A stretch of 34,111 nt of DNA from an uncultured Paraprevotella sp. (GTDB lineage: Bacteria; Bacteroidota; Bacteroidia; Bacteroidales; Bacteroidaceae), in the NCBI GenBank assembly GCA_944321345.1, contig CALUKY010000024.1:1-34111 (forward strand), in the 5' to 3' direction. A model generated the notes under the pieces. It had not been told where the DNA came from. It worked only from the letters and a program-made list of their open reading frames with translations, and searched no databases. The translations under genes were made by a program, and so were the position numbers. Shown in pieces: positions 1 through 8,576 of the stretch (the stretch's first letter is position 1; each line of letters opens with the position of its first letter).

Positions 1-247
1 AAGTCAGGGACTTTGTGTAAATAAAAACAGAATTCAGTGATAAGATTTTCTTGGATCTGAATTCTGTTTTTGTTTTTAAAAATGGTTTTGTGTAATAAGC
101 AAATAGAATCTTCAAATTATAGAATGTGATGTGGAAAGAAATCGTTTCCGTTTGATATTGCGGTACTTTGTCCGGCAGAAAATTGGGCAGTTTTTCCATA
201 CAATCCAATAGAGTGAACATATTCGCAATAACCGGATTATGTTTCAT
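1..247 (-). other. Open minus-strand frame running off the window edge, doubtful gene
   Basis: Reading the minus strand from an ATG at 247 gives about 82 codons without a stop up to the window edge. The first residues read MKHNPVIANMFTLLDCMEKL. I do not recognise a family. The frame runs straight through the 23-71 hairpin, which looks like a terminator, so this is either a gene remnant whose end was replaced or a chance open frame. The first 45 or so codons look more protein-like than the rest. Treat as unproven. Confidence 0.15.
23..71. terminator. Hairpin terminator at window edge
   Basis: Perfect inverted repeat with 15-bp arms at 23-37 and 57-71 (arm AAAAACAGAATTCAG), flanked by A-runs on one side and T-runs on the other. 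It probably ends a gene lying left of the window; a short open frame ending in a stop codon at 16-18 (or 22-24) could be the tail of that gene, but which frame is used cannot be decided from so few bases. Confidence 0.6.
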
Positions 248-514
248 GTACGGGATTTTGTTGTTACCTTGTTTAACCTATTTCTTTGGGTTATGTTTAT
301 CTTTTTAGATTAGAATTCTGTGTTTAGGAATGGAAAGACAGCTGTAATTATACATTTTACTGTTTATTTTATAAAATCTGCTGTTGTCTGTATAAAAAGT
401 ATCGGTATATACTTGTATATATTAATTATATTTTCTTCTTTTGTAAAAAGAAATAACAAACTTGTTGTTGCTTATGCATATATTCATTTATTTTGGATTT
501 TGTAATCAGAACGG

Positions 515-690
515 TAAACTATGCAGTCTTGAAGCATCTCAACTGACAGGCTAAAGTGAGCCTTTCGGTCGCTGTTCCTGGGTTCACCCTCCATGTGTAC
601 GGATGATCTGGGGGCGTTCTCTGGCAAACTATGCCATGCTGCATCTGAAATGGATATTCAACAAAAATAAAGAAGACGTGAACTGATCGC
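515..690. other. GC-richer island, possible element relic or structured RNA
   Basis: Roughly 50 percent GC inside flanks well below 35 percent. It contains an imperfect direct repeat (GGTAAACTATGC at about 513 and GGCAAACTATGC at about 623, each followed by a GCATCT block) and a GU-tolerant hairpin pairing 556-563 with 580-587. Both strands have short open frames: plus, the last 22 codons of a frame ending at 686 (begins LANYAMLHLKWIF); minus, a 36-codon ATG frame starting near 593 (MEGEPRNSDRKAHF). Neither has a family I can name. It could be the end of a decayed transposable element or a small RNA. Confidence 0.3.
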
Positions 691-719
691 TGATGATTTT
701 GCTATACTGAGGTTTTCAG

Positions 720-735
720 GTATACTTAAGTATAC
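720..735. promoter_or_regulatory. Perfect 16-bp palindrome, putative operator (copy 1)
   Basis: GTATACTTAAGTATAC is its own reverse complement and is also a tandem pair of GTATACTT units with 10-bp period, one helical turn. Identity to the copy at 30038-30053 extends to 22 bp (718-739). It sits about 27 bp upstream of the -33-like TTTC at 762, a position suited to an activator. A further TATAC half site lies at 703-707. Inferred to be the site of the LuxR-type regulator encoded at 29207-29956. Confidence 0.55.
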
Positions 736-761
736 TTTTGTAAAGAAATTCTTATAATTCT

Positions 762-792
762 TTTCTACTGAAAAAAAGAGTTTTTATTTTTG
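762..792 (+). promoter_or_regulatory. Bacteroidetes-type promoter for the S41 gene
   Basis: The -7 element TATTTTTG at 785-792 matches TAnnTTTG exactly; TTTC at 762-765 lies 19 bp upstream and fits the -33 position. Transcription would start near 797, leaving a leader of about 125 nt before the ATG at 923. Confidence 0.5.
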
Positions 793-922
793 AGCAGATA
801 AGAAGGTACAAATTTCATTACTTTAAGTGAATGATCAGGAAATATTTTGTTTTGGCAGATAAAGAATCCTGCTGCCAGATCATGGATATATAAAATGAGT
901 GGATTCACCTGTATTTGTTTTT

Positions 923-2539
923 ATGAAACCTTTAGTCTTTACCATTCTGTTTTGCGGTTTGTCTTTTTGGGGCATTCACGGCAATGCACAAACTTCGCAG
1001 GCTGTTTTAGGGGATACGCTTGCGTCCGATTTTGAATATCTCGTAGAAATGTTGGAAAACACTCATCCGGATCCTTATACCGGATTCGGTGGAAAGTTCT
1101 TTTTTCGAAAGGCAGCTTTTGAACTGGAAAACCGATTACGTTCCACGCCTCACAGTATGCAGGAATTTTATGATCAGGTTTCGGTTTTTCTTTCAAACAT
1201 ACGGGATGGTCATACCTGGCTGTCCAGTCCTGCTCCATCGGGGAAGCAGATGCAACGGATGCTACCGTTACGCCTGAAGGTGATACCGGATGGGCTGATT
1301 GTGAACGGTTTGCCCAAAACATACCGGCACTTGTTGGGAAGCCGGGTGCTCTCGATCCAAGGTGATTCCTTGCAGGCTGTGGTGACTCGGGCTTCGCGAT
1401 TGAGAGCATGTGAGAATCTTTATGACAGCTATACCCTTGTATGTAACCAAATATTGCACGAAAAGTTCTTGCGCCAACTCTTTCCGGGACAGAAAGATTC
1501 GTTGTGTCTGACTTTGCTGTCACCGGATAACCGTACGGAGCAGGTTACTCTTCCGTTGGAATCTGCAGAGAAGGCTTATGCCGACATAACCGCATTTGTT
1601 TCCACTTCCATGCAATTGCCCAAAAAGCAGTTGGAATATCGGTATATCGACAAGGAGAAGCAGGTGATGTACATCAATATTGATATGATTTACGGTCGTG
1701 ACAATTTTGAATTCATGTACAATAACGGATGGGGAGGAATGGAGCAGCTGGATGGTTACTACCGGAATTTGGGTATGAAGAAGCCCGCTGATACACTTGA
1801 GGCAATCAGGAACCTTGCTTCCTTCTCCGAAACTTTTGCGGAAATGCTGAACGAAATGAAAGATAATCGGTCGGCTACATTGATTATTGACCTTAGAGGC
1901 AACTCGGGAGGATGGACACCCATTACGCTTCCTACACTTTATCAACTTTATGGTCCGCGCTGTATCACCGTTGAAAGTGGGAAATTCTATCAGCTCATTT
2001 CCCCTTTGTTGCTGCAAAAGCAGAATACAGATCTTGCCCATTTTAACAGTGTCCGGAAAGCCAATTGGAAAATGGGGGATTATACCTTTTCGGTAGAGGA
2101 CACAACGGCAGTACCTCCTACGATCGAGCAATTGTGCCGTGACAATATTTATATGACCAGTGTGCCTCATTTGTTGACGGCACAGAACGGAAAGCCGGTG
2201 TATACTCCCCGGCATGTTTTTGTGGTTACGGACTGCAACACTTTCAGCGCAGCTTTCCACTATACGTTTTATTTATGGAAATTGGGAGCTACAGTTGTAG
2301 GCGTGCCGAGCAGACAGGCACCGAATACGTTTATGGAGCAAACCATGTTCAAACTTCCGCTTACCGGTTTGCGGGGGAGTATTTCCAATTCCTTGCAGAT
2401 ATTTTTGCCGGGGAATGACCGGCGAGCCAAGACTTTCTATCCGGACTGGATGCCGTCTTATGAAGACTATAAAAAGTATAATTTCGATAGAAATGCGGAA
2501 ATTCTTTTCCTGCTCGACAAGATACAGAAAAAAGATTGA
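923..2539 (+). CDS. Exported S41-family (C-terminal processing/tricorn type) peptidase
   Basis: Encodes 538 residues. I chose the ATG at 923 because it opens directly into a signal peptide (MKPLVFTILF..., cleavage likely after GNAQ or nearby); the in-frame ATG at 899 would add eight unneeded residues. The S41 core is visible in LIIDLRGNSGG (translated near 1885-1915), which in this family precedes the active-site region, and in TDCNTFSAAFHYTFYL near 2228-2275, where the Ser of NTFSAA sits where S41 enzymes carry the nucleophile. An obvious catalytic Lys of the CtpA type is not seen, so a tricorn-like Ser/His arrangement or loss of activity is possible. Expected location is periplasm or outer surface. 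It stands alone, with a palindromic operator candidate upstream and a strong terminator downstream. Substrate unknown. Confidence 0.8.
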   Translation: MKPLVFTILFCGLSFWGIHGNAQTSQAVLGDTLASDFEYLVEMLENTHPDPYTGFGGKFFFRKAAFELENRLRSTPHSMQEFYDQVSVFLSNIRDGHTWLSSPAPSGKQMQRMLPLRLKVIPDGLIVNGLPKTYRHLLGSRVLSIQGDSLQAVVTRASRLRACENLYDSYTLVCNQILHEKFLRQLFPGQKDSLCLTLLSPDNRTEQVTLPLESAEKAYADITAFVSTSMQLPKKQLEYRYIDKEKQVMYINIDMIYGRDNFEFMYNNGWGGMEQLDGYYRNLGMKKPADTLEAIRNLASFSETFAEMLNEMKDNRSATLIIDLRGNSGGWTPITLPTLYQLYGPRCITVESGKFYQLISPLLLQKQNTDLAHFNSVRKANWKMGDYTFSVEDTTAVPPTIEQLCRDNIYMTSVPHLLTAQNGKPVYTPRHVFVVTDCNTFSAAFHYTFYLWKLGATVVGVPSRQAPNTFMEQTMFKLPLTGLRGSISNSLQIFLPGNDRRAKTFYPDWMPSYEDYKKYNFDRNAEILFLLDKIQKKD

Positions 2540-2556
2540 TGACATTCTTTTTTAAG

Positions 2557-2614
2557 CCCAGCCATTTGTATCGCTGGAACCCGGAAAACGGGTCTGGCTA
2601 TACAAATGGCTGGG
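2557..2614 (+). terminator. Terminator of the S41 gene
   Basis: Perfect 15-bp arms at 2557-2571 and 2600-2614 (CCCAGCCATTTGTAT and its complement), with an inner CCCG/CGGG hairpin and followed by a T-rich tract. Confidence 0.75.
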
Positions 2615-3256
2615 TTGCTTTTTCGATGCCCAATCTGTATTTTATATATGGAGTATGATACATAGTTTGCTCATTCTGTCTTTTAACGGATTGTATTTTG
2701 TCATTCGGGTCAAAAACTCTTTGCGAGACTGTGAATTTTGCGTCCTGAAACCAGGATGCTTGCAAATAATTGATTCTCAAAGTGCTTTATTTGCTCTATG
2801 ATATTGTGTAATAGTGCTTTATGAGGATAAAACAAGTTGCCTCTTTAATCCCTTCCAGATAAAAACAGGATAAAAAAACGGCGCTTGGGAAGGACTTCCA
2901 AAAAACTTCAGGATGTTTTTTTCAAAACTTCAGGAACATTTGACAAAACCATCGGGAAGTTTTTTACATGACTTACTGTGTAAAATTTTAGTTTCAGGTT
3001 TATTTTGTTGCATAAAGAGTGCATATATACAGATTTTATTCGAAAAAGCTGTGAATATTTATACATAAAATTCCTGCTTTCAGGCATTATGAAGAAAATC
3101 CTGTTTCAGAAAACCTTGTTTTGACGTCTTATGGGAGCGTGTCGTTTAAATGAATATCATTATATATAATGAATAAAGCTGTATTTCGGAAGATCAGATT
3201 GCTGACAAAATGAATGCTTTAAGGTGATTATTATGAAAAATATTTTCTTTTATACC
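2615..3256. other. Intergenic region without a recognisable gene
   Basis: About 640 bp. A 60-codon minus-strand frame at 2598-2780 overlaps the terminator and shows no family signature. AAAACTTCAGGA occurs twice, 22 bp apart, near 2903 and 2925. A 16-bp palindrome made almost only of A and T lies at 3157-3172 (TCATTATATATAATGA). Nothing here supports a coding gene; a small RNA cannot be excluded. Confidence 0.5.
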
Positions 3257-3286
3257 CTTGTTTTATTACTTTTTTCTATATCTTCG
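3257..3286 (+). promoter_or_regulatory. Promoter of the CoA-ligase gene
   Basis: CTTG at 3257-3260 fits the -33 element; TATCTTCG at 3279-3286 is one mismatch from TAnnTTTG, with an 18-bp spacer. The predicted start of transcription is about 25 nt before the ATG at 3316. Confidence 0.45.
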
Positions 3287-3315
3287 CAATATTAACTTTA
3301 AAATCATAAGATAGC

Positions 3316-4614
3316 ATGTATTTACATCCTGAGTTAGAGACACTGAGCCGCCCGGAAATCGAGGTGCTCCAGTTGGAACGCCTGAAGAAGACGGTGGCAC
3401 AATGTATGAATTCGCCTTTTTACCGTAAACGTTTTGCCGATCATCATATCAAGCCCGAAGATATCCGTTCGTTGGATGACTTGAAAAAGATTCCTTTTAC
3501 AACGAAGCAGGATCTGCGGGACAATTATCCCTTTGGACTGGCTGCCGTGCCGATGGAGCAGGTGGTGCGCCTGCATTCTTCCAGTGGTACGACCGGTACT
3601 CCGACTGTCATTCTGCACACTCAGAAGGATTTGGATGAATGGGCCAATGCCGTGGCGCGTTGCCTGTATATGGTAGGGCTCCGTCCCGGTGATATTTTCC
3701 AGAACTCATCGGGTTATGGTATGTTTACCGGCGGACTGGGATTCCAGTACGGTGCCGAGCGGCTGGGCATGCTTACGGTGCCGGCGGCTGCAGGAAACAC
3801 CAAGCGACAGATCAAGTTCATCACCGATTTCGGAACCACGGCCCTGCATGCCATTCCCAGCTATGCCGGCCGATTGTATGAGGTGATGGAAGAGATGGGG
3901 ATTGACCCGAAACGGGATACCAAGCTGCATACTTTGATTATCGGTGCCGAACCGCATTCTGAAGAACAGCGTCGCCGTATTGAAGAGATGCTGGGTGTCA
4001 AGGCTTATAATTCCTTCGGTATGTCGGAGATGTGCGGCCCCGGAGTGGCTTTCGAATGCAAGAAACAGAACGGACTGCACATTTGGGAGGATTATTATAT
4101 TGTGGAGATTGTCGATCCTCAGACTTTGGAGCCGGTGCCCGAAGGTGAGGTGGGCGAGCTGGTGCTGACTACCATTAACCGTGAGGCGATGCCTCTGCTG
4201 CGCTACCGCACGCGTGACCTGACCCGTATCCTCCCCGGTGACTGTCCTTGCGGACGCCATCACATCCGTCTGGACCGTATGAAGGGACGCAGTGACGACA
4301 TGATGATTCTCAAGGGAGTAAATATCTTCCCGATACAGATCGAAACCATTCTGATGCAGTTTGCCGAGCTGGGAAATGACTATCTGATCACCCTGACCAA
4401 TGAAGAGGCCAACGATCTGATGACCGTTGAGGTGGAGTTAAAGGAGTTCTGCGATGACTATCCGCGTCTTCAGGCGTTGACCAAGGAGATTACCCGCCAG
4501 CTCAAGGATGAGATTCTGATTACCCCGATTGTACGCCTGGTACCGAAGGGTTCGCTGCCCAAACAGGAAGGAAAGGCTGTGCGTGTAAATGATTTGCGTA
4601 AAACATTAATTTAA
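3316..4614 (+). CDS. paaK: Phenylacetate-CoA ligase family enzyme
   Basis: A 432-residue adenylate-forming enzyme of the PaaK type, the usual length for the family. It joins an aryl acid such as phenylacetate (or indole-type acids) to CoA using ATP, in the cytoplasm. The P-loop-like motif SSSGTTGTPT is at residues 88-97; the YRTRDLT motif, which binds the AMP ribose, lies near residues 295-301; GRSDDMMILKGVNIFP near 325-340 starts the C-terminal AMP-binding lid, containing the conserved hinge. The ACT-domain gene follows after only a few bases, so the two are almost surely co-transcribed. In anaerobes this pair is often found with indolepyruvate ferredoxin oxidoreductase, and then serves oxidation of aromatic amino-acid keto acids; no such oxidoreductase is in this window. 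The actual acid used is not shown by sequence. Confidence 0.85.
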   Translation: MYLHPELETLSRPEIEVLQLERLKKTVAQCMNSPFYRKRFADHHIKPEDIRSLDDLKKIPFTTKQDLRDNYPFGLAAVPMEQVVRLHSSSGTTGTPTVILHTQKDLDEWANAVARCLYMVGLRPGDIFQNSSGYGMFTGGLGFQYGAERLGMLTVPAAAGNTKRQIKFITDFGTTALHAIPSYAGRLYEVMEEMGIDPKRDTKLHTLIIGAEPHSEEQRRRIEEMLGVKAYNSFGMSEMCGPGVAFECKKQNGLHIWEDYYIVEIVDPQTLEPVPEGEVGELVLTTINREAMPLLRYRTRDLTRILPGDCPCGRHHIRLDRMKGRSDDMMILKGVNIFPIQIETILMQFAELGNDYLITLTNEEANDLMTVEVELKEFCDDYPRLQALTKEITRQLKDEILITPIVRLVPKGSLPKQEGKAVRVNDLRKTLI

Positions 4615-4631
4615 AACAAACCGTGAATATG

Positions 4632-5060
4632 ATGACTGTACAACAAATATCCGTTTTTGTGGAAAACAAGTCGGGCACCCTGGTCCGTGTGCTGGAACTT
4701 TTCAAGGAAGCCCGTATCCAGCTCATAGCTTCTACCATATCCGACACTGTGGAGTATGGCATTTACCGTATCATCTGCACCGAGCCGGTGCGCGCGCTCG
4801 AAGTATTGAAGGCTGCCGGTATCTCGGCCAATGTGTCCGAGGTGTTTGCCATCACCCTGGATAATGTGCCCGGGCGTGCCGCCGATGCCGTGAGCCGCAT
4901 CAGTCAGGAGGGGATAGCCATTTCATATCTTTATTCCTTTATGCTGGGCGGAAAGGGTATTCTGGTGTTCCGGACCGACGATCCGGAGAAAACGGCCCGT
5001 GTGATTGCCGAACAGAAAATGAACGCGCTCGATGGCGAAACCCTCTTGTCGCTGGTGTAG
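4632..5060 (+). CDS. ACT-domain protein paired with CoA ligase
   Basis: Encodes 142 residues from the ATG at 4632 (MTVQQISVF); a GTG at 4623 and an ATG at 4629 are in frame and would add one to three residues. Two ACT-like halves are visible: residues 1-70, opening with the QISVFVENKSGTLVRVLELF pattern of an amino-acid-binding ACT fold, and residues 70-142, with an NVPGRAADAVSRISQEGI repeat of the same pattern. ACT domains bind amino acids and regulate metabolism. Starting 17 bp after the paaK-type gene, it is likely a sensor or regulator for aromatic amino-acid breakdown through the ligase; this role is inferred from pairing only. Confidence 0.8.
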   Translation: MTVQQISVFVENKSGTLVRVLELFKEARIQLIASTISDTVEYGIYRIICTEPVRALEVLKAAGISANVSEVFAITLDNVPGRAADAVSRISQEGIAISYLYSFMLGGKGILVFRTDDPEKTARVIAEQKMNALDGETLLSLV

Positions 5061-5077
5061 AAACAAACATATTCAGA

Positions 5078-5103
5078 CCGCCGTTTCCCTGCCGGAACGG
5101 CGG
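5078..5103 (+). terminator. Terminator of the ligase-ACT operon
   Basis: Perfect 8-bp GC-rich arms (CCGCCGTT at 5078-5085 and AACGGCGG at 5096-5103) followed by TTTTTG. Confidence 0.75.
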
Positions 5104-5202
5104 TTTTTGTCTTTATATAGGGTTGGGAACATCATCCCTTTTGTAATATCTCTGTTGCCGGAGAGCGTAAAGTGGCCGGATAACTTTTATTTTCCTTTTC
5201 TG

Positions 5203-5236
5203 TTGGAGCTATGAAGCGAATAAAATACTATTTTTG
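5203..5236 (+). promoter_or_regulatory. Promoter of the alkaline phosphatase gene
   Basis: TATTTTTG at 5229-5236 is an exact TAnnTTTG -7 element; TTG at 5203-5205 could be the -33 element with a longish spacer. The predicted leader is about 30 nt. Confidence 0.45.
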
Positions 5237-5270
5237 CCGGACAATTGTATGGTAATAAAAAAACGGATTT

Positions 5271-6692
5271 ATGAAAAAAAGATTCTTTACACTCGGCGCG
5301 GCTTTGATGCTTGCCTGGTCGGCTTGGGCCGAGGGAGTGGCTAAATATGTGTTCTATTTCATTGGCGACGGTATGGGTGTCAATCAGGTAAACGGTACCG
5401 AAACTTACCTGGCGGCTCTTGAAGGACGTATCGGAGTGAAGCCTTTGCAGTTTGCCCAGTTTCCTTATACCGGTCTGGTAACCACCTATTCGGCAACCAA
5501 CGGAGTGACCGATTCGGCTGCCGGAGGTACTGCGCTGGCTACGGGACAGAAAACCAAGAATGGTGTGCTGGGTATGCTCAAGGATCAGAAAACCCGCATA
5601 GTATCTATTGCCGAACGGGCCAAGAAAAGCGGTCGGGCAGTGGGGGTCATGACAAGTGTGTCGGTTGACCATGCCACTCCGGCGTCATTCTATGCCCACG
5701 TTCCCAATCGGAATATGTATTATGAAATAGGGCAGGATATGCTGAAGGCGGCTTTCGATTTTTATGGCGGTTCGGATTTTCTCCAGCCTGTAGACAAGAA
5801 AAACCCTCAGGCCCCCTCTTTGTATGTTCAGTCAGAGCAGGCCGGTTATACCATAGCCCGCGGATATGATGATTATGAGAAAAAGAAAAACGATGCCGGA
5901 AAGATGATTCTGTTGCAGACTGAGGAGGCTTCGGAAAAAGACCGTAGCCGCATTCCTTATGCTCTGGACCGTAGCAACAGCGATCTGACATTGAAGCAGA
6001 TTACACAGGCCGGTATTGACTTCCTGACCACACAGGGCGATCAGGGATTCTTCATGATGGTAGAGGGCGGTGCCATTGACTGGGCATGCCATGCCAACGA
6101 TGCCGCCGCGATGTTTCATGAAACAGAGGATCTGGATCAGGCAGTAAGCGTGGCTTATGATTTTTATAAGCAGCATCCGGATGAAACACTGATTGTGGTA
6201 ACGGCCGATCATGAAACCGGTGGCCTGTCCTTGGGAGTCGGGCCTTATGAAATGCACACACAGGTGCTTCAGAATCAGAAAATGAGTATTTCCAGCTATT
6301 CTGCGGAAATTCGCCGCTTGCGGGAAACCCTGAAAGACCAGTTTACCTGGGAGGCTGTGAAACAGAGCCTGAAGGAGAATTTCGGTTTCTGGGATCAGGT
6401 ACAGCTGAGCGAAAATCAGACTCAAAGACTGAAAACGGCTTATGAGCATCTTCAGAAGGGTATTTCCGAGAACAGCAAGACACTTTATCAGAATGATGAC
6501 GAGCTGGCTACTGTCGCCAAGGAAATTCTTAACAGAATTGCTTGTGTAGGCTGGCAGAGTGGCGGCCATTCCAACGGTTATGTACCGGTGTTTGCCATTG
6601 GTGTGGGAGCGGAGCGCTTTACCGGACGTATGGAAAATACCGACATACCTCGGAAAATTGCCGAGGCGGCTGATTACGAGGAAATAGAATGA
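5271..6692 (+). CDS. Exported alkaline phosphatase
   Basis: A 473-residue metal-dependent phosphomonoesterase of the PhoA superfamily, normal length. Residues 1-20 form a signal peptide ending WSAWA, placing it in the periplasm. Metal and active-site residues are all visible: D33 in FIGDGMG, nucleophile S82 in TDSAAGGTA, H134 in SVDHATPASF, E265 and D270 in VEGGAIDW with H274, D313 and H314 in TADHETGG, and H433 in SGGHSNG. Such enzymes release inorganic phosphate from organic esters. It appears monocistronic, with its own promoter upstream. No Pho-type regulatory box was identified with confidence. It could equally act on a special phosphoester, but the core is intact. Confidence 0.9.
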   Translation: MKKRFFTLGAALMLAWSAWAEGVAKYVFYFIGDGMGVNQVNGTETYLAALEGRIGVKPLQFAQFPYTGLVTTYSATNGVTDSAAGGTALATGQKTKNGVLGMLKDQKTRIVSIAERAKKSGRAVGVMTSVSVDHATPASFYAHVPNRNMYYEIGQDMLKAAFDFYGGSDFLQPVDKKNPQAPSLYVQSEQAGYTIARGYDDYEKKKNDAGKMILLQTEEASEKDRSRIPYALDRSNSDLTLKQITQAGIDFLTTQGDQGFFMMVEGGAIDWACHANDAAAMFHETEDLDQAVSVAYDFYKQHPDETLIVVTADHETGGLSLGVGPYEMHTQVLQNQKMSISSYSAEIRRLRETLKDQFTWEAVKQSLKENFGFWDQVQLSENQTQRLKTAYEHLQKGISENSKTLYQNDDELATVAKEILNRIACVGWQSGGHSNGYVPVFAIGVGAERFTGRMENTDIPRKIAEAADYEEIE

Positions 6693-6870
6693 GATGAAAA
6701 CTTCTGGATTCTTTCATTTTTTTGTCGTCATCAGATCGTTTTCAGCAAAAAAATATTTATTTTGCAAAATCTTAATTCTTTGTGTTTCTGTAACTGGAGG
6801 CCTCCTTGGATTTGCTTGAGGTTGCTTCCTGCGGCCGGAATGCATTATCTTAAATTTATTCCTAATTTAT

Positions 6871-8501
6871 GTGAGAAAAACAAAAAGAATACTTCCTGTC
6901 TGGTGCCTGATGGCCTGGTATGGATTGGGTATTACACCTGTCGGAGCACAGACCGTGTATCCGGACTCCTTGAGAGTAGGGGTCTCTCCGGAAGATCACA
7001 GGTGAAGAGTACGGCCGAGCAGCGTCCCGTGCGTGTGAACAATGCGGAGCGGATTTATTTCCCGCCAATCTTTCAGCAAGAGAATGCTTCTTGTACGGCT
7101 GCAGCCCGTATTGCCTATATGTTTACGTATGAAATGAATGCGGCCCGCCGCCTGGATGCCAGTGTAGAGAAAAACTTCAAGATGTATACCGTAGCCGATG
7201 GAAGCCTGCATATTGCAGCCGATGATGTGGAAATCACATCCGATGCCGGATACATGCTTTCCGGATCATGGCATCATTACGCTGTGACCTATCAGTATGG
7301 TAACATTACCTTCTATCGTGACGGAAAGCAGTTCGGACAGAGCAAGCCGATGCAGATGGATCATGTGGCTTTGAGCAGTGACCTTGTTCTGGGTGGTGAG
7401 AGTGCTCCTTTCTATGGGGTGATTGATGAATTCCAGGTATGGAACAAGGCTTTGTCATTGGATCAGATCCGTCAGTATGCCAATGCGCCGATCTGGCCAG
7501 ATGGTGAGGCAAAGCCTGAGGTGGGTGAGATTTCATCTACTGTATCCGAGGCAATGAAGGGAGGACTGCTTTTGTATTCTGCGTTTAATCAGAATTCGGG
7601 CGATGTCAAGGATTTGACAACTAACAACAATACCGGACGCCGTGAAGGATTTGGTCCCGACGGCGATGCTTGGAGCAGTGCCAAGGGTATTTTCTGGCTT
7701 AACTTCAACGAGCGTAAGCTGGAGGATGTAACTGCTCAATATCTTACCAATTATAAGGCTCCGTTTGCTTATGTCGGTTCAGCAATATTTACCGATCCGA
7801 TTTTTGGTTACAAGAGCTATGTACCCGAAACAGAAACTGAAAACTCTGCCTGGGTTATGGAAAATGTGGCTGAACACAGTGTGCCGACCGGATTCCATGT
7901 AACCGACGGTTACAACTATAATCTGGTGGTAGAGGCAGGTAGAGGTTTTGCTACGGAAATTCCAAACCTGAAACTTTATCATCTGGTTGACTTGCCGGCA
8001 GGTTTCTATCAGTTTGCCGTAAACTTCGGCCCGTACTACAAGTTCCTCACTTCTTATCTGGTGGTGAACAAGGGAGAGGGGCTGCCGGATGCAGAAAATT
8101 TGAGCGATGCCCTGGTCTTCGAGGATATTGCTAATCAGAAAGTTTCATTCCAACTCTCAGAGCCGACCACAGTTTCCCTGGGAGTATTGGTCGACTGGCG
8201 TGATCCTTCGAACTGGGGTGGTGGAACAATCAGCGAGTTTATTCTGTCTGAGATTCCGTATGACGAGATGGAAGCTAATGGAGAAACCACTGGTGTAGCA
8301 AATCTGAAACCTCAGACAGACGATGTGACGGTGCGTGCCGTGCGCGGTGGTCTGTATCTGTCGAGCGACGAACCCCAGATGGTTCAGATCTATACTATGG
8401 GCGGTGTGCGTGTCTTTGCTGATAAAGTAGTGGGCACACGTCCGGTCCCATTGAAGTCTGGTATTTATATTGTGAATAAAATGAAGGTGTTTGTTCCTTG
8501 A
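6871..8501 (+). pseudogene. Broken gene for secreted protein: cysteine-peptidase start fused to LamG domain
   Basis: The natural N-terminus starts at GTG 6871 and encodes a signal peptide (RKTKRILPVWCLMAW... ending near GAQ), then VYPDSLRVGVSPEDHR, and stops at 7003-7005. The rest continues in another frame from about 6995 to the stop at 8501. Restoring one G in the GG at about 7001-7002 would join the frames as HRVKST. Next comes a segment with QQENASC (Gln then Cys, as at a papain-type active site) and AYMFTYEMN. This breaks off at about 7172-7180 and passes directly into a LamG/concanavalin-like domain (SGSWHHYAVTYQYGN, GVIDEFQVWNKALS), so the catalytic His part seems deleted. The C-terminal end (GIYIVNKMKVFVP) resembles a type A sorting or adhesion tail. 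A 579-codon frame starting at 6762 has an implausible N-terminus and should not be used. Confidence 0.65.
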
Positions 8502-8532
8502 TTCGGGCCATCTTCCGAATATTGCTAAAGAG

Positions 8533-8576
8533 AAAGACCGCATCATTACTCGTCCATGAGTCCTGATGCGGTCTTT
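8533..8576. terminator. Bidirectional terminator
   Basis: Perfect 13-bp arms AAAGACCGCATCA (8533-8545) and complement (8564-8576), A-rich before and T-rich after, between convergent genes. Confidence 0.75.

Larger units (their letters stand above)
248..922. other. Long intergenic region before the S41 gene
   Basis: About 675 bp without a convincing gene. Positions 300-510 are very AT-rich; a 61-codon plus-strand open frame there reads as low-complexity hydrophobic sequence and is probably chance. Positions 515-690 are clearly GC-richer than the flanks and are listed separately. Positions 720-735 hold a perfect palindrome and 762-792 a candidate promoter for the S41 peptidase. Confidence 0.6.

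Noticed and set aside
320-505. 61-codon plus-strand open frame
   Set aside because: AT-rich low-complexity sequence; hydrophobic composition is what chance gives here.
560-600. tRNA T-loop-like GGTTCACCC
   Set aside because: No cloverleaf, acceptor stem or anticodon arm can be built around it.
2598-2780. 60-codon minus-strand open frame
   Set aside because: It overlaps the S41 terminator, has no family signature, and the surrounding DNA looks non-coding.
3157-3172. 16-bp palindrome TCATTATATATAATGA
   Set aside because: Almost only A and T in an AT-rich region, found once; not better than chance for an operator.
6762-6870. N-terminal part of a 579-codon frame before the LamG gene
   Set aside because: The residues look random and the real signal peptide is in another frame starting at 6871.
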